NCBI GenBank assembly: GCA_029260615.1
Contig: JAJDCX010000039.1
Location: 1 to 37,770 of the forward strand
DNA length: 37,770 nucleotides
Direction: 5' to 3'
DNA from: Phycisphaeraceae bacterium
GTDB lineage: Bacteria > Planctomycetota > Phycisphaerae > Phycisphaerales > Phycisphaeraceae
Shown here one piece after another: positions 7,782 through 15,339 of the stretch. The position numbers and the translations under genes are program-made. A model generated the notes under the pieces. The model worked only from the letters and a program-made list of their open reading frames with translations. It had not been told where the DNA came from and ran no database searches. Numbering within the stretch: position 1 is the stretch's first letter; every line of letters begins with the position of its first letter.

Positions 7782-8696
7782 ATGCGAAAGATTGTGATAT
7801 CCCTGTTGGCCGTGATGCTGTCCGCGGTGAGTGCGTTGGCATCGGATCAAGGGGCCATCATCGCCCAGACGATCGAGACCTACAAGCAGATCGAGGCTGT
7901 CCGGTCGGAGATGCGCGGGGCGGTCGGGGATCTGTCACACGAGAAGCGGGCCTGTGAGTTGGCTATCTATGAGTTGGACGGCGAGCCCAAGACCCAGGCG
8001 CAGCTGGATGAGTTGGCCGGGTCGATCAGTCAGCAGGCTGAGTCCCTTAAGCGTATCCAGGCCAGCAACGGGTCCAAGAGGTCGCAGGCCTATTGTGAAC
8101 GACGGATCCGGGATCTGACGTTGATGCTCGAAGCCAGCCAGATAACGACTGATGTGAAGCGGGAGGTGCATCGCAAGAAACTGCGGGCACGGGTCGATCA
8201 ACTGGACAAAAAGATTCAATCGATTCAGGAGCCTTACAGGGGTCGTATTCAAGCGATCGAGGGCCCGGCCGACGCGGGGAACGATGAACTGGCGGCGGTG
8301 ATCCAGCCGCACATCAAGACACCGGAGGCGGCGTACCCCGGCTCGACGGTCGAACACCTCAACGCCACCGTTCACATGGCTTTTGGATCAAGTAACTGGC
8401 ATGACAGCAATCGCAAACAGATCGCCTGGGCGCATATCCGTATCCGTTCCCTTGACGAGGTCGAGGACTACCACCGCGAGAAACTGCTGGATGGCAAGTA
8501 CCCGATCCAGTCGCTTAGCGATGGCAGCATCTGGGTCTGGGCTGGGCACTTTCTGATTACGTTTGTCGTGGATGATGACAAACTCAAGGGCGAGGAAAAC
8601 ATCCAGAAGATGATCCACGAGTTTGTGGACCTGGAAGGTTTGGCGGGGATTGAAGCGGAGGCGGAACAAGTCGCGGTGGGGGAGTTGGCGGGGTAG
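7782..8696 (+). CDS. Secreted coiled-coil protein of unknown function
   Basis: 304 residues. A signal peptide (MRKIVISLLAVMLSAVSALA) is followed by about 140 residues rich in Glu, Gln, Lys and Arg, with heptad-like spacing, that should form coiled coil, broken by two cysteines (in KRACELAIY and QAYCERRI). The C-terminal 110 residues look globular (HMAFGSSNWHDSNRK; SIWVWAGHFLITFVVDDDKL). No family recognised. A longer frame opens at GTG 7728, but ATG 7782 starts the signal peptide and has GGAG seven bases upstream. It follows the fliS terminator, so it is probably transcribed on its own. It is convergent with trpS, with only 40 bases between them. Confidence 0.75.
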   Translation: MRKIVISLLAVMLSAVSALASDQGAIIAQTIETYKQIEAVRSEMRGAVGDLSHEKRACELAIYELDGEPKTQAQLDELAGSISQQAESLKRIQASNGSKRSQAYCERRIRDLTLMLEASQITTDVKREVHRKKLRARVDQLDKKIQSIQEPYRGRIQAIEGPADAGNDELAAVIQPHIKTPEAAYPGSTVEHLNATVHMAFGSSNWHDSNRKQIAWAHIRIRSLDEVEDYHREKLLDGKYPIQSLSDGSIWVWAGHFLITFVVDDDKLKGEENIQKMIHEFVDLEGLAGIEAEAEQVAVGELAG

Positions 8697-8736
8697 GTCA
8701 GTACATCGCTATGTAAAACAGGGGATTAATCGACTA

Positions 8737-9723
8737 TCACAGCCCTACGGCCATCCGTGCCCGTGCCGTCACCTCGGTGACTTTTGCTTGCGCTGCGGCG
8801 GCGCCGTCCTTTAAGACCTTGTCGATGTAAGCGGGGTCGTTCATGAGTTCGGTGCGGCGTTTTCTTGCGTCGGCGAAGTGGTCGAGGATGAGTTCGAATA
8901 GGGCTTGTTTTGCGTGGCCGTAGCCCATGCCTTCGGGGCCGGAGGCTCGGTAGCGGCTGGCGAGGTCCAGGGTGCGTGGGTCGTCTCGGCCGGCGATGCC
9001 TCGGTAGATCTGGAAGACGGTGCAGGCCTCGGGGTCTTTGGATTCTTCGACGGGGGTGGAGTCTGTTTTGATCTTCATGATGCGTTTGCGCAGGGGCTTT
9101 TCGTCCATGAAGGGGTCGATGTCGTTGCCGTAGGACTTGGACATCTTCTGGCCATCGATGCCGGGGAGGACTTGGGCGTCGTCGCGTAGTTTGTAGTTGG
9201 GGAGTTTGAAGACTTCGCCGAAGGCGTGGTTGAATTTCTGTGCGAGGTCGCGGGTGATTTCGCAGTGCTGGACCTGGTCTTTGCCGACGGGGACGAGGTC
9301 GGGATCGACGCTTAGGATGTCGGCGGCCTGGAGGATCGGGTAGGTGTATAGGCCGACCGATGCGGGGAGTCCGCGGGCGACTTTGTCTTTGTAGCTGGTG
9401 GCCTTGTCCATCAGGTGCTTGGGGCAGACACACGACAGCAGCCAGGCGAGTTCGGTGACTTGGGGGACGTCTTGCTGGAGGTAGATGTGTGTGTTGGGGT
9501 GTGTGGCGGGGTCCAGCCCGAAGGCGAGGTAGTCGATGACGACCTGTCGGGTGTTGGTGCGAAGTTCGTTGGCGTCGCGCGTCGAGGTCAGCGCGTGGTA
9601 GGAAGCCACGAAGACGTACATCTCGTGGTCGGCTTGCATATCGACGAACTGACGGATGGCGCCGGCGTAGTTGCCGATGTGCAGTTGGCCGGAGGGTTGT
9701 AGGCCTGAGAGGACACGTTTCAT
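8737..9723 (-). CDS. trpS: Tryptophanyl-tRNA synthetase
   Basis: 328 residues, the normal length for this class Ic enzyme, which charges tRNA-Trp using ATP. The HIGH-type motif is HIGN (residues 15-18, within SGQLHIGNYAGAI) and the KMSKS loop is complete (about residue 193, within DGQKMSKSYGND). Other family blocks are seen: ADILSVDPDLVPVGKDQVQH and the C-terminal anticodon-binding helices. It is last in a minus-strand run, 33 bases after trpF. The spacer is a C-rich repeat in the mRNA and gives no Shine-Dalgarno sequence, so initiation is probably SD-independent. Confidence 0.97.
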   Translation of the reverse strand: MKRVLSGLQPSGQLHIGNYAGAIRQFVDMQADHEMYVFVASYHALTSTRDANELRTNTRQVVIDYLAFGLDPATHPNTHIYLQQDVPQVTELAWLLSCVCPKHLMDKATSYKDKVARGLPASVGLYTYPILQAADILSVDPDLVPVGKDQVQHCEITRDLAQKFNHAFGEVFKLPNYKLRDDAQVLPGIDGQKMSKSYGNDIDPFMDEKPLRKRIMKIKTDSTPVEESKDPEACTVFQIYRGIAGRDDPRTLDLASRYRASGPEGMGYGHAKQALFELILDHFADARKRRTELMNDPAYIDKVLKDGAAAAQAKVTEVTARARMAVGL

Positions 9724-9730
9724 AGGGATT

Positions 9731-9756
9731 GGGGGTTGGGGATTAGGGGTTGGGGG
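9731..9756 (+). repeat. Telomere-like G-rich tract (possible G-quadruplex)
   Basis: Four runs of four or five G (9731-9735, 9738-9741, 9746-9749, 9752-9756) separated by TT, ATTA and TT on the plus strand. It fills most of the gap between trpF and trpS and abuts the trpF stop. The mRNA of these minus-strand genes carries the C-rich copy; the G-rich strand is the template strand, where a quadruplex could affect transcription. Confidence 0.75.
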
Positions 9757-10410
9757 TTAGTCGGAGTTTGCAGAGTGTACCGCTTTGCAGAAGGCTTTGA
9801 TGCGTGTGGGGTCTTTGATGCCTCGGGAGGACTCGACTCCGGAGGAGGTGTCTACCGCGAAGGGGCGGGTGGTGGTGACGGCCTGGGCTACGTTGTCGGG
9901 GGTGAGGCCGCCAGCGAGGATGATGGGGGGGAGATCGGTTTTGTCGAGGTTGGCTAGCGCGTCCCAGTCGAACGATCGGCCGGAGCCTCCGGTGAGTTCG
10001 CCGGGACGGGTGGGGGCGTCGATGAGGAGGGCTGCGACGTTGGGCGGGGGGTTTCTCCAGGCGTCTATTTTTTCGAGATCAAATGGGACTGCTTTGAATA
10101 TCTGGACGGTGTCGAGCGATTCGATGAATGCGCGGTCTTCGTCGCCGTGGAGTTGGATGATCGGGAAGTCGGCGTTGTCGAGGACTTCCTGGATGAACGC
10201 AAGGGGTTGATTGGCGAAGAGTGCGACGGGTTGGACGGTCTTGGAGGCGTTGCAGATTTCGGCGACGAGATTGCGGGCTTGGGGGATCTGAAGTTGGCGG
10301 GGTGAGCCTTCGATGAAGTTCAGGCCGATGTAGTCAGCTCCGGCGTCGATGGCGCAGTGTGCGTGGTCGGGTTGGCGTATGCCACAGATTTTGATGCGTG
10401 TACGGTTCAT
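9757..10410 (-). CDS. trpF: Phosphoribosylanthranilate isomerase
   Basis: 217 residues, a normal (beta/alpha)8 barrel for the third step of tryptophan synthesis, converting phosphoribosylanthranilate to CdRP. The catalytic Cys lies in KICGIRQPDHA near the N-terminus and the catalytic Asp in ALLIDAPTRPG; the phosphate-binding loops are ILAGGLTPDNV and AVDTSSGVESS, then the typical GIKDPTRIKAF. Its ATG overlaps the stop of the upstream helicase gene by four bases (ATGA), so translation is probably coupled. No other trp biosynthesis gene is nearby, so trpF is an orphan outside a trp operon. Confidence 0.96.
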   Translation of the reverse strand: MNRTRIKICGIRQPDHAHCAIDAGADYIGLNFIEGSPRQLQIPQARNLVAEICNASKTVQPVALFANQPLAFIQEVLDNADFPIIQLHGDEDRAFIESLDTVQIFKAVPFDLEKIDAWRNPPPNVAALLIDAPTRPGELTGGSGRSFDWDALANLDKTDLPPIILAGGLTPDNVAQAVTTTRPFAVDTSSGVESSRGIKDPTRIKAFCKAVHSANSD

Positions 10411-12758
10411 GGTTCGACCCGTTCTAGTCTTGCGTACTGGAGGATAAGCGTTTTAGTGCCTGCGGTGTTGAAGGTGATTCTTGCGCGGGTGTGTGATCCG
10501 GTGGGGTGGATGTCGATGATTCGGCCGAGGCCGAACTGTGGGTGGCGTACGAGTGTGCCGGGTGGGTAGAGGGCGGCTTCACGGCCGGCGAGGGATCGTT
10601 GGGACAGGTTGTCAGCCAACTCGTCGGTGTCGTCGTCGCAGGCGTCGATTTCTTCGATGCAGTCGTCGGGCATTTCGCGGAAGAATCGGCTGGGGATGGT
10701 GACGTTGGATTGGCCGAAGACGGTGCGGTACCGGGCGTGTGAGAGGTAGAGGGTTTGCATGGCGCGGGTGACGCCGACGAAGCAGAGGCGTCGTTCTTCT
10801 TCGAGTTCGCTTTCGTTTGCGTTGGCGCGATCGTGGGGGAGCAGGCCGTCCTCTACGCCGATCATGGCGACGGTGGGGTATTCCAGGCCCTTGGCGGCGT
10901 GGAGGGTCATCATAGTGACCATGCCCTGGTCGGGGTCGACGGCGTCGACGTCGTTGACCAGGCTGATACGTTCGAGGAAGGCGAGGAGTTTTTCGCTTAA
11001 GGATGGGGTGTGGTCGCTGCCATCGAGTTCAAGTTCGAGCTCGAAGTCTTGCTCGAATTGTTGGGCGCTGGTGACCAGTTCGCCGAGGTTGGCAAGTCGT
11101 TCGTGGTCGGGGTCGGACTTGTCGTTTCTGCAGGCTTCTTCGAGGCCTGACTGGCGGAGGACGTCTTCGACGAAGACGCGCAGGGATGTGGCGGTGATGG
11201 GTTCGTCTACGAGGGTGGGCTCGTCGTTGCCTAAGCCCGCGGCGTGGCGCCAGGTGCCCAGTAGTTTGCCGAATTTCTCCAGGCTATTCTGTGCGCGAAT
11301 GTTCACCGCGACAAGTTTAATTGGATCACCCAGTAGCACGTCGATCGGCTTAGTGTTGACCAGACCGTAGGCCTGCATGGCTTTGACGGTTTTGTCGCTG
11401 ATGCCGCGTGTGGGGGTGTTGATGATGCGCAGGAGGCTGACCTCGTCGGCGGGGTTGACGACGCAGCGGAGGTAGGCGACGGCGTTCTTGATTTCGAGCC
11501 GTTCGTAGAAGGCGGTGCCCCGGGCGATCTGGTAGGGGATGCCTGCATCGCGCAGCGCGTCTTCGATCACGCGGCTTAGGCTGTTGATGCGGTAGAACAC
11601 AGCCATGTGTCCCCAGGGGGTGTGGTGGTCGTCGTGCTGCTTACGGAATGCGTCAACGATCCAGTTGGCTTCGTGTCGTTCGTCGCGGCAGGTGATGACC
11701 TTAACGGGGTCGCCTTGGGGGTTGTCGGTCCAGAGGTCTTTGTGTTTACGGCGGGTGTTGTTTTGGATGAGGCTGTCGGCGACGGCGAGGATACGCTTGG
11801 TGGAGCGGTAGTTCTGCTCGAGGCGGACGACGTTGGCGTTGGGGTAGTGGGTCTCGAAGTCTAGGATGTTTTTGATGTTTGCGCCGCGCCAGCCGTAGAT
11901 GGATTGGTCGGGGTCGCCGGTGGCGCAGAAGTTCTTGTGTCGGGCGGCCAGTGCGTTGGCGATCATGAACTGGGCGTGGTTGGTGTCCTGGTACTCGTCG
12001 ATCATGACGTACTGGTAGCGGTCCTGAAGTTCTTTGAGTACGTCGGGGTGTTCGCGGAGGAGTTGGACGACTTTCAGGAGCAGGTCGTCGAAGTCCAGTG
12101 CGTGGTTGCTTGTGAGGATCTTGGAGTACTTGGTGTAGATCTTGGCGACGGTTCGTGAGTAGAAGTCGCCGGCGAGTTGGGCGTAGGCTTCGGCGTCGAC
12201 CAGCTCGTTTTTGGATTTGCTGATGGCGCTGAGGATCCCGCCGGGGGGGAAGTTTTTGGTGTTGATGTCGAGGTCGGTGAGCGCTTTTTTGATTGCGCGT
12301 TTCTGGTCGGAGGTGTCGTAGATGGAGTAGCCGGGCGGGAGCCCGAGTCGATCGGCGTATTGGCGTAGGAGGCGGGCGCAGAGGCTGTGGAAGGTGCAGA
12401 CGGTCAGTGCGCGGGCCTGGCGTTCGGAGACGAGCTCGGCGGTGCGTTGGTGCATCTCGCCGGCGGCTTTGTTGGTGAAGGTGATGGCCAGGACCTGCCA
12501 GGGTGGGATGCCGACACGGGTGACCAGGTGGGCGACTCGGCGTGTGATGACGCGGGTCTTGCCTGAGCCGGGGCCTGCGAGGACCAGCAGCGGGCCGTCG
12601 ACGTGTGTGACGGCTTGGCGCTGGGGGGGTGTGAGGTCATCCAGCAGCGGGTCGGCACCTCCCGGGGGGGGCGTGGGTGCGGCCCCCGGAGGCGCGGCCT
12701 GGGGTGGGGCCGAGGATGCGGGGTTGGTGGGGGGATGAGATATTTCTTGGTCGGTCAT
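10407..12758 (-). CDS. pcrA: PcrA/UvrD-type ATP-dependent 3'-5' DNA helicase
   Basis: 783 residues. A superfamily 1A helicase that unwinds DNA in nucleotide excision and mismatch repair and removes recombination filaments. Visible motifs: Q motif LTPPQRQAV, Walker A GPGSGKT (residues 62-68), Walker B with DEYQDTN, motif III DPDQSIYGWRGA, motif IV LEQNYRST, motif V TLHAAKGLEYP and motif VI VGVTRAM. The C-terminal 55 residues (RHPQFGLGRIIDI, then GTKTLILQYARLE) match the Tudor-like PcrA/UvrD tail that contacts RNA polymerase. The first 40 residues are Pro/Ala-rich and probably disordered. No Shine-Dalgarno precedes ATG 12758. UvrD is an alternative name for the same family. Confidence 0.95.
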   Translation of the reverse strand: MTDQEISHPPTNPASSAPPQAAPPGAAPTPPPGGADPLLDDLTPPQRQAVTHVDGPLLVLAGPGSGKTRVITRRVAHLVTRVGIPPWQVLAITFTNKAAGEMHQRTAELVSERQARALTVCTFHSLCARLLRQYADRLGLPPGYSIYDTSDQKRAIKKALTDLDINTKNFPPGGILSAISKSKNELVDAEAYAQLAGDFYSRTVAKIYTKYSKILTSNHALDFDDLLLKVVQLLREHPDVLKELQDRYQYVMIDEYQDTNHAQFMIANALAARHKNFCATGDPDQSIYGWRGANIKNILDFETHYPNANVVRLEQNYRSTKRILAVADSLIQNNTRRKHKDLWTDNPQGDPVKVITCRDERHEANWIVDAFRKQHDDHHTPWGHMAVFYRINSLSRVIEDALRDAGIPYQIARGTAFYERLEIKNAVAYLRCVVNPADEVSLLRIINTPTRGISDKTVKAMQAYGLVNTKPIDVLLGDPIKLVAVNIRAQNSLEKFGKLLGTWRHAAGLGNDEPTLVDEPITATSLRVFVEDVLRQSGLEEACRNDKSDPDHERLANLGELVTSAQQFEQDFELELELDGSDHTPSLSEKLLAFLERISLVNDVDAVDPDQGMVTMMTLHAAKGLEYPTVAMIGVEDGLLPHDRANANESELEEERRLCFVGVTRAMQTLYLSHARYRTVFGQSNVTIPSRFFREMPDDCIEEIDACDDDTDELADNLSQRSLAGREAALYPPGTLVRHPQFGLGRIIDIHPTGSHTRARITFNTAGTKTLILQYARLERVEP

Positions 12759-12804
12759 GTCACTGAAGTTTAGCAGGTACGGGGGGTGGGTTGGGGAGAT
12801 GATG

Positions 12805-12826
12805 GAATCCTGGGAGAGGAGGATTC
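12805..12826. repeat. Perfect 7-bp inverted repeat
   Basis: GAATCCT-N8-AGGATTC lies in the 117-base gap between the LON-domain gene and pcrA (both minus). Directly beside it AGAAC-GCATGCG-GTTCT (12827-12843) forms a second small hairpin. Neither is followed by a T-run in the gene direction, so they are not canonical terminators; they may slow transcription or protect mRNA ends. Confidence 0.4.
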
Positions 12827-12875
12827 AGAACGCATGCGGTTCTTTATTGGGGCACGTTATGTTTTCGTGGTGGTT

Positions 12876-13553
12876 TTAGTTCAGCGCCACGCCGTCGTCG
12901 CTGAGGCAGGTGCCTTGGCGTTGTGCCCGGTGCAGAGTCTGGCGGGTCCGCATGAGCATTTGGCGGAGCCATTCGGCACGCTCGCAGGGGCAGGGCTCGG
13001 CGAGCATTTCGTAGCGGTCCTTGGCACATCGGCACAGGGCCATGACGGCGAGGTCGAGCATGGCTGCGGTGGGGATCTCTTTGCTTAGGAGGTTGCGGAC
13101 CGCGCCTATCTGGGCCCACTGTCTAAGCATGGGGTCGGCTAGGAGCTGTTCGATCTTTTCTCGGCAGGGCTCCAGGTCCAGCTCTTTGGGTGGATCGGTT
13201 TCAAAGGGTTTGAGGATGGCGGTGCGGAAGGGGGGCGAGTCGATTTCTTTGGTGATGTGGGCGCGGCAGAGGCCTTGGAGCAGGAGGTTGTATCGGCCGT
13301 CTTCGAGGCATTCGTGACGGGCGATGTAGCCGATGCAGACGCAGGGGCGGACGGGGGGTGAGCCATCGTAGGTGGTGCGCCATTGGTCGCCCTCGAACGT
13401 CGCCATAGCGATCAGGCCGTTGGAATCCAGTGCGGCGCGGGTCATCCGTCTGTAGCGGCCCTCGAAGATGTGCAGCGGCGCGGTGGCGTGGGGCAGCAGC
13501 ACGCATGCGTTCAGCGGGAACAGGGGGACGGGTTTGGAGAAGTCAATAATCAC
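12876..13553 (-). CDS. LON substrate-binding-domain protein
   Basis: 225 residues. The N-terminal part (VPLFPLNACVLLPHATAPLH, then IFEGRYRRMTRAALDSNGLI) is the characteristic start of the Lon N-terminal domain (PF02190) used by Lon protease to recognise substrates. No AAA+ ATPase or Ser-Lys protease domain follows, so it is a stand-alone LON-domain protein, a widespread bacterial type whose role is not settled. The last 80 residues are helical, with several cysteines. It lies between cysE (69 bases) and pcrA (117 bases) on the same strand. Confidence 0.85.
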   Translation of the reverse strand: MIIDFSKPVPLFPLNACVLLPHATAPLHIFEGRYRRMTRAALDSNGLIAMATFEGDQWRTTYDGSPPVRPCVCIGYIARHECLEDGRYNLLLQGLCRAHITKEIDSPPFRTAILKPFETDPPKELDLEPCREKIEQLLADPMLRQWAQIGAVRNLLSKEIPTAAMLDLAVMALCRCAKDRYEMLAEPCPCERAEWLRQMLMRTRQTLHRAQRQGTCLSDDGVALN

Positions 13554-13622
13554 GGTGTGGGTTTGGTTTCGATTAAGTACCCTGCATTGGTCGCAGACGA
13601 CCCTTCGTAGGTTTAGTTAGGG

Positions 13623-14594
13623 TCAGGTGGATTCGGTTTGTGTTTTCGGTTTACTGGGTTTTCGTTGTGCGCGTAGTTGGGGTTCGGGGTGTTCGATACG
13701 GACGGTGTGCCCGGGCTCGACGCTGTGTGTGAGGAAGGCCCCGCCGTTGATGACGCAGCCTTCACCGATGACGGTTTCGCCGCCGAGGATGGTGGCGCCT
13801 GGGTAGATGGTGACGTTGTTTTGGATGGTTGGGTGGCGTTTCATGCCGCGCCAGTCTTGGCCGCCCTTGGTGGAGAGTGCGCCGAGGGTGACGCCCTGAT
13901 AGATTTTGACGTTGTCGCCGATGGTGGTGGTTTCGCCGACAACGACGCCTGTGCCGTGGTCGATGAAGAAGGAGCTGCCGATGATTGCGCCGGGGTGGAT
14001 GTCGATGCCTGTTTCGCTGTGCGCGACTTCGGTCATGATCCGTGGGATCAGGGGGACGCGTAGTTTGTAGAGCTCGTGTGCGGCGCGTTGGATGAAGATG
14101 GCGTCGATGCCTGGGTAGCTGAAGATGGCCTCGTCGGTGGAGACGGCTGCGGGATCGCCGTCGAACGCGGCCTTGACGTCAAGGGCGAGTCGGTGGCGTT
14201 GGTCGGGGATGGTTTCGAGGAACTGGTCGGTCAGCTCACGGGCTTTGCAATTGCAGTCGTCGTTGCCTTGCTCGGCCTGGTCGCGCATGAGGTTGCTGTC
14301 GTAGCAGAGGGCCTGGAGTACCTGGTCAAAAAACACGGCGTGGATCTGTGTCAGCAGATCGGCGATGTGGGCTCGTGCGCTGTTGGCGGTGACGCGTTGC
14401 TCGTCGAAGAAGCCTGGGAAGACCAGGTGGCGTAGGAGTTCGATCCCCTCGATGACGCGTGCCCGCTTGGGTAGGAAGGCTTTATTGATGTGCTGGAGGC
14501 GGTCGTCGGGGCCGATGTCGCCGGTGAGGTCATCTGCGAGGCGGTTGATGAGGGCGTCGTCCTGGGGCAGCTGATTTTGGGGGTCGTCGCTCAT
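13623..14594 (-). CDS. cysE: Serine O-acetyltransferase
   Basis: 323 residues. Transfers acetyl from acetyl-CoA to serine, the committed step of cysteine synthesis. The N-terminal 170 residues form the helical SATase domain. The C-terminal left-handed beta-helix carries hexapeptide repeats (HPGAIIGSSFFIDHGTGVVV, then GETTTIGDNVKIYQGVTLGA), with the catalytic His in FIDHGTG. The layout resembles the longer EpsC/SrpH-type transferases. It is first in a minus-strand run (cysE, LON-domain, pcrA, trpF, trpS). ATG 14594 has no Shine-Dalgarno. No T-box or other riboswitch is evident in the 180 bases upstream. Confidence 0.93.
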   Translation of the reverse strand: MSDDPQNQLPQDDALINRLADDLTGDIGPDDRLQHINKAFLPKRARVIEGIELLRHLVFPGFFDEQRVTANSARAHIADLLTQIHAVFFDQVLQALCYDSNLMRDQAEQGNDDCNCKARELTDQFLETIPDQRHRLALDVKAAFDGDPAAVSTDEAIFSYPGIDAIFIQRAAHELYKLRVPLIPRIMTEVAHSETGIDIHPGAIIGSSFFIDHGTGVVVGETTTIGDNVKIYQGVTLGALSTKGGQDWRGMKRHPTIQNNVTIYPGATILGGETVIGEGCVINGGAFLTHSVEPGHTVRIEHPEPQLRAQRKPSKPKTQTEST

Positions 14595-14726
14595 ATCAAC
14601 ACTATATACATCGTAAGGCGGTGCCGCTGGGATTAAGGGAAAGTTAGTTTGCTTTTGGGGTTAAACGAGGAGCAGGGAGGGTCTGGTGGGGGGTGTAGTG
14701 GGGGAGGGTGAGCAAGACACGGATAT

Positions 14727-14753
14727 CCGAGCCCTCGCTGCACTCAGGCTCGG
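14727..14753. repeat. REP-like hairpin CCGAGCC-N13-GGCTCGG
   Basis: A perfect 7-bp inverted repeat around a 13-base loop that contains CTCGCTGCACTCA. This resembles short dispersed hairpins found between genes in planctomycete genomes (from memory). It sits between the 6S RNA terminator and cysE; nothing else is visible in 14595-14775. Confidence 0.45.
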
Positions 14754-14775
14754 CGTTGGGTGTGAGGGGTGCAAT

Positions 14776-14805
14776 AAAAAACGACCCGTCGGGTAGACGA
14801 GTCGT
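14776..14805 (-). terminator. Rho-independent terminator of the 6S RNA gene
   Basis: In the minus direction ACGACTCGTC (14805-14796), loop TACCC, GACGGGTCGT (14790-14781) pair over ten positions with one G-T pair, followed at once by a T-run (14780-14776). A textbook intrinsic terminator. Confidence 0.85.
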
Positions 14806-15025
14806 CGCAAAGCGTTGCCTCGCGTGGCATGGTTTTGGGCCGGTGCGGAACTTGCTCGAACCCCAATTTAAGGTGGGTGCGTCGCCGAGTCATCCCGACC
14901 TTCCACTCTAAGGAGGCTTGGCCATCGTGCCCGGTCACCGCTCCCTTGGGGTTCATAAAGGTTCGAGCAAATCTACCGCACAAAAAAAAGCGGTCCAAGG
15001 TGTCGCGCGGGGTATTCACTTTATA
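14776..15025 (-). ncRNA. ssrS: Candidate 6S RNA
   Basis: 6S RNA binds the sigma-70 holoenzyme by mimicking an open promoter. The region has no convincing reading frame but has its own promoter and terminator. It folds as one long rod: GTGCGG (14981-14976) pairs with CCGCAC (14848-14843), and TTGCTCGAACC (14970-14960) with GGTTCGAGCAA (14862-14852) over 11 perfect pairs; both halves between contain complementary stretches. The 3' arm reads GGCGACGCACCCACCTT, then AAATTGGGGTTCGAGCAAG, very close in order to the conserved 3' arm of enterobacterial 6S RNA (GCGACGACACATTCACCTTG, then a GGGTTCAAGG). AAGCCT near the apical loop is also shared. Ends are approximate; the mature RNA may be shorter (about 14840-14985 plus flanks). 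tmRNA, SRP RNA and RNase P signatures are absent. Confidence 0.65.
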
Positions 15026-15031
15026 GGTTCA

Positions 15032-15060
15032 ATTATACGACAAGAATCGGCGGGGTCCAG
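15032..15060 (-). promoter_or_regulatory. Candidate promoter of the 6S RNA gene
   Basis: A perfect TATAAT -10 (15037-15032 on minus) lies before the 6S RNA, with a poor -35 (CTGGAC-like) about 17 bases upstream. It predicts a start near 15025. Confidence 0.5.
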
Positions 15061-15118
15061 AGAGAATCTGGGGATATGGTGGGATGTGGAAAACCGGGAG
15101 GGGGCTGGGGGGGCATCA

Positions 15119-15285
15119 CCGCGAAGTCGCGAAGAGCGCGAAGGGATTTGAAGAGGGGATTTTGCCGCAGAGGACGCGGAGGGATATGGGGAGGGGAGGG
15201 CCCACAGATTTTCACAGATTAAGAAGATTAAAAGGGGGTGGCCCGGGGCGGGTTCTCAATCCGTGAAATCTGTGAAGATTTGTGG
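15119..15285. repeat. Repeat-rich gap with a 19-bp imperfect inverted repeat
   Basis: Between the 6S gene and the LysM gene. First come tandem-like GCGAAG/GCGCGAAGG units (about 15119-15147) and a related CCGCAGAGGACGCGGAGG unit (about 15164-15182). Then CCACAGATTTTCACAGATT (15202-15220) and its near-complement AATCTGTGAAGATTTGTGG (15267-15285), matching at 17 of 19 positions with 46 bases between. The style is that of dispersed non-coding repeats, not a gene. Confidence 0.6.
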
Positions 15286-15339
15286 TCTAAGCGCTTGACT
15301 ATCTTCGTTTTGCTTCGCGCGTTTTTAGCGGGTCTGGTT

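Noticed and set aside
14595-14775. T-box or other riboswitch controlling cysE, and similar leaders for trpF, trpS or cysS
   Set aside because: No T-box sequence (TGG-N-ACCGCG type), antiterminator or SAM-type fold can be seen upstream of any of these genes.
14852-14875. tRNA or tmRNA T-arm suggested by GGGGTTCGAGC on the minus strand
   Set aside because: There is no acceptor stem, anticodon arm or CCA end at proper distance, no tmRNA tag frame, and the same bases are explained by the 11-bp stem of the 6S-like fold.
15119-15285. CRISPR array
   Set aside because: The repeated units are too short and unequal, there are no regular spacers, and no cas gene lies in the window.
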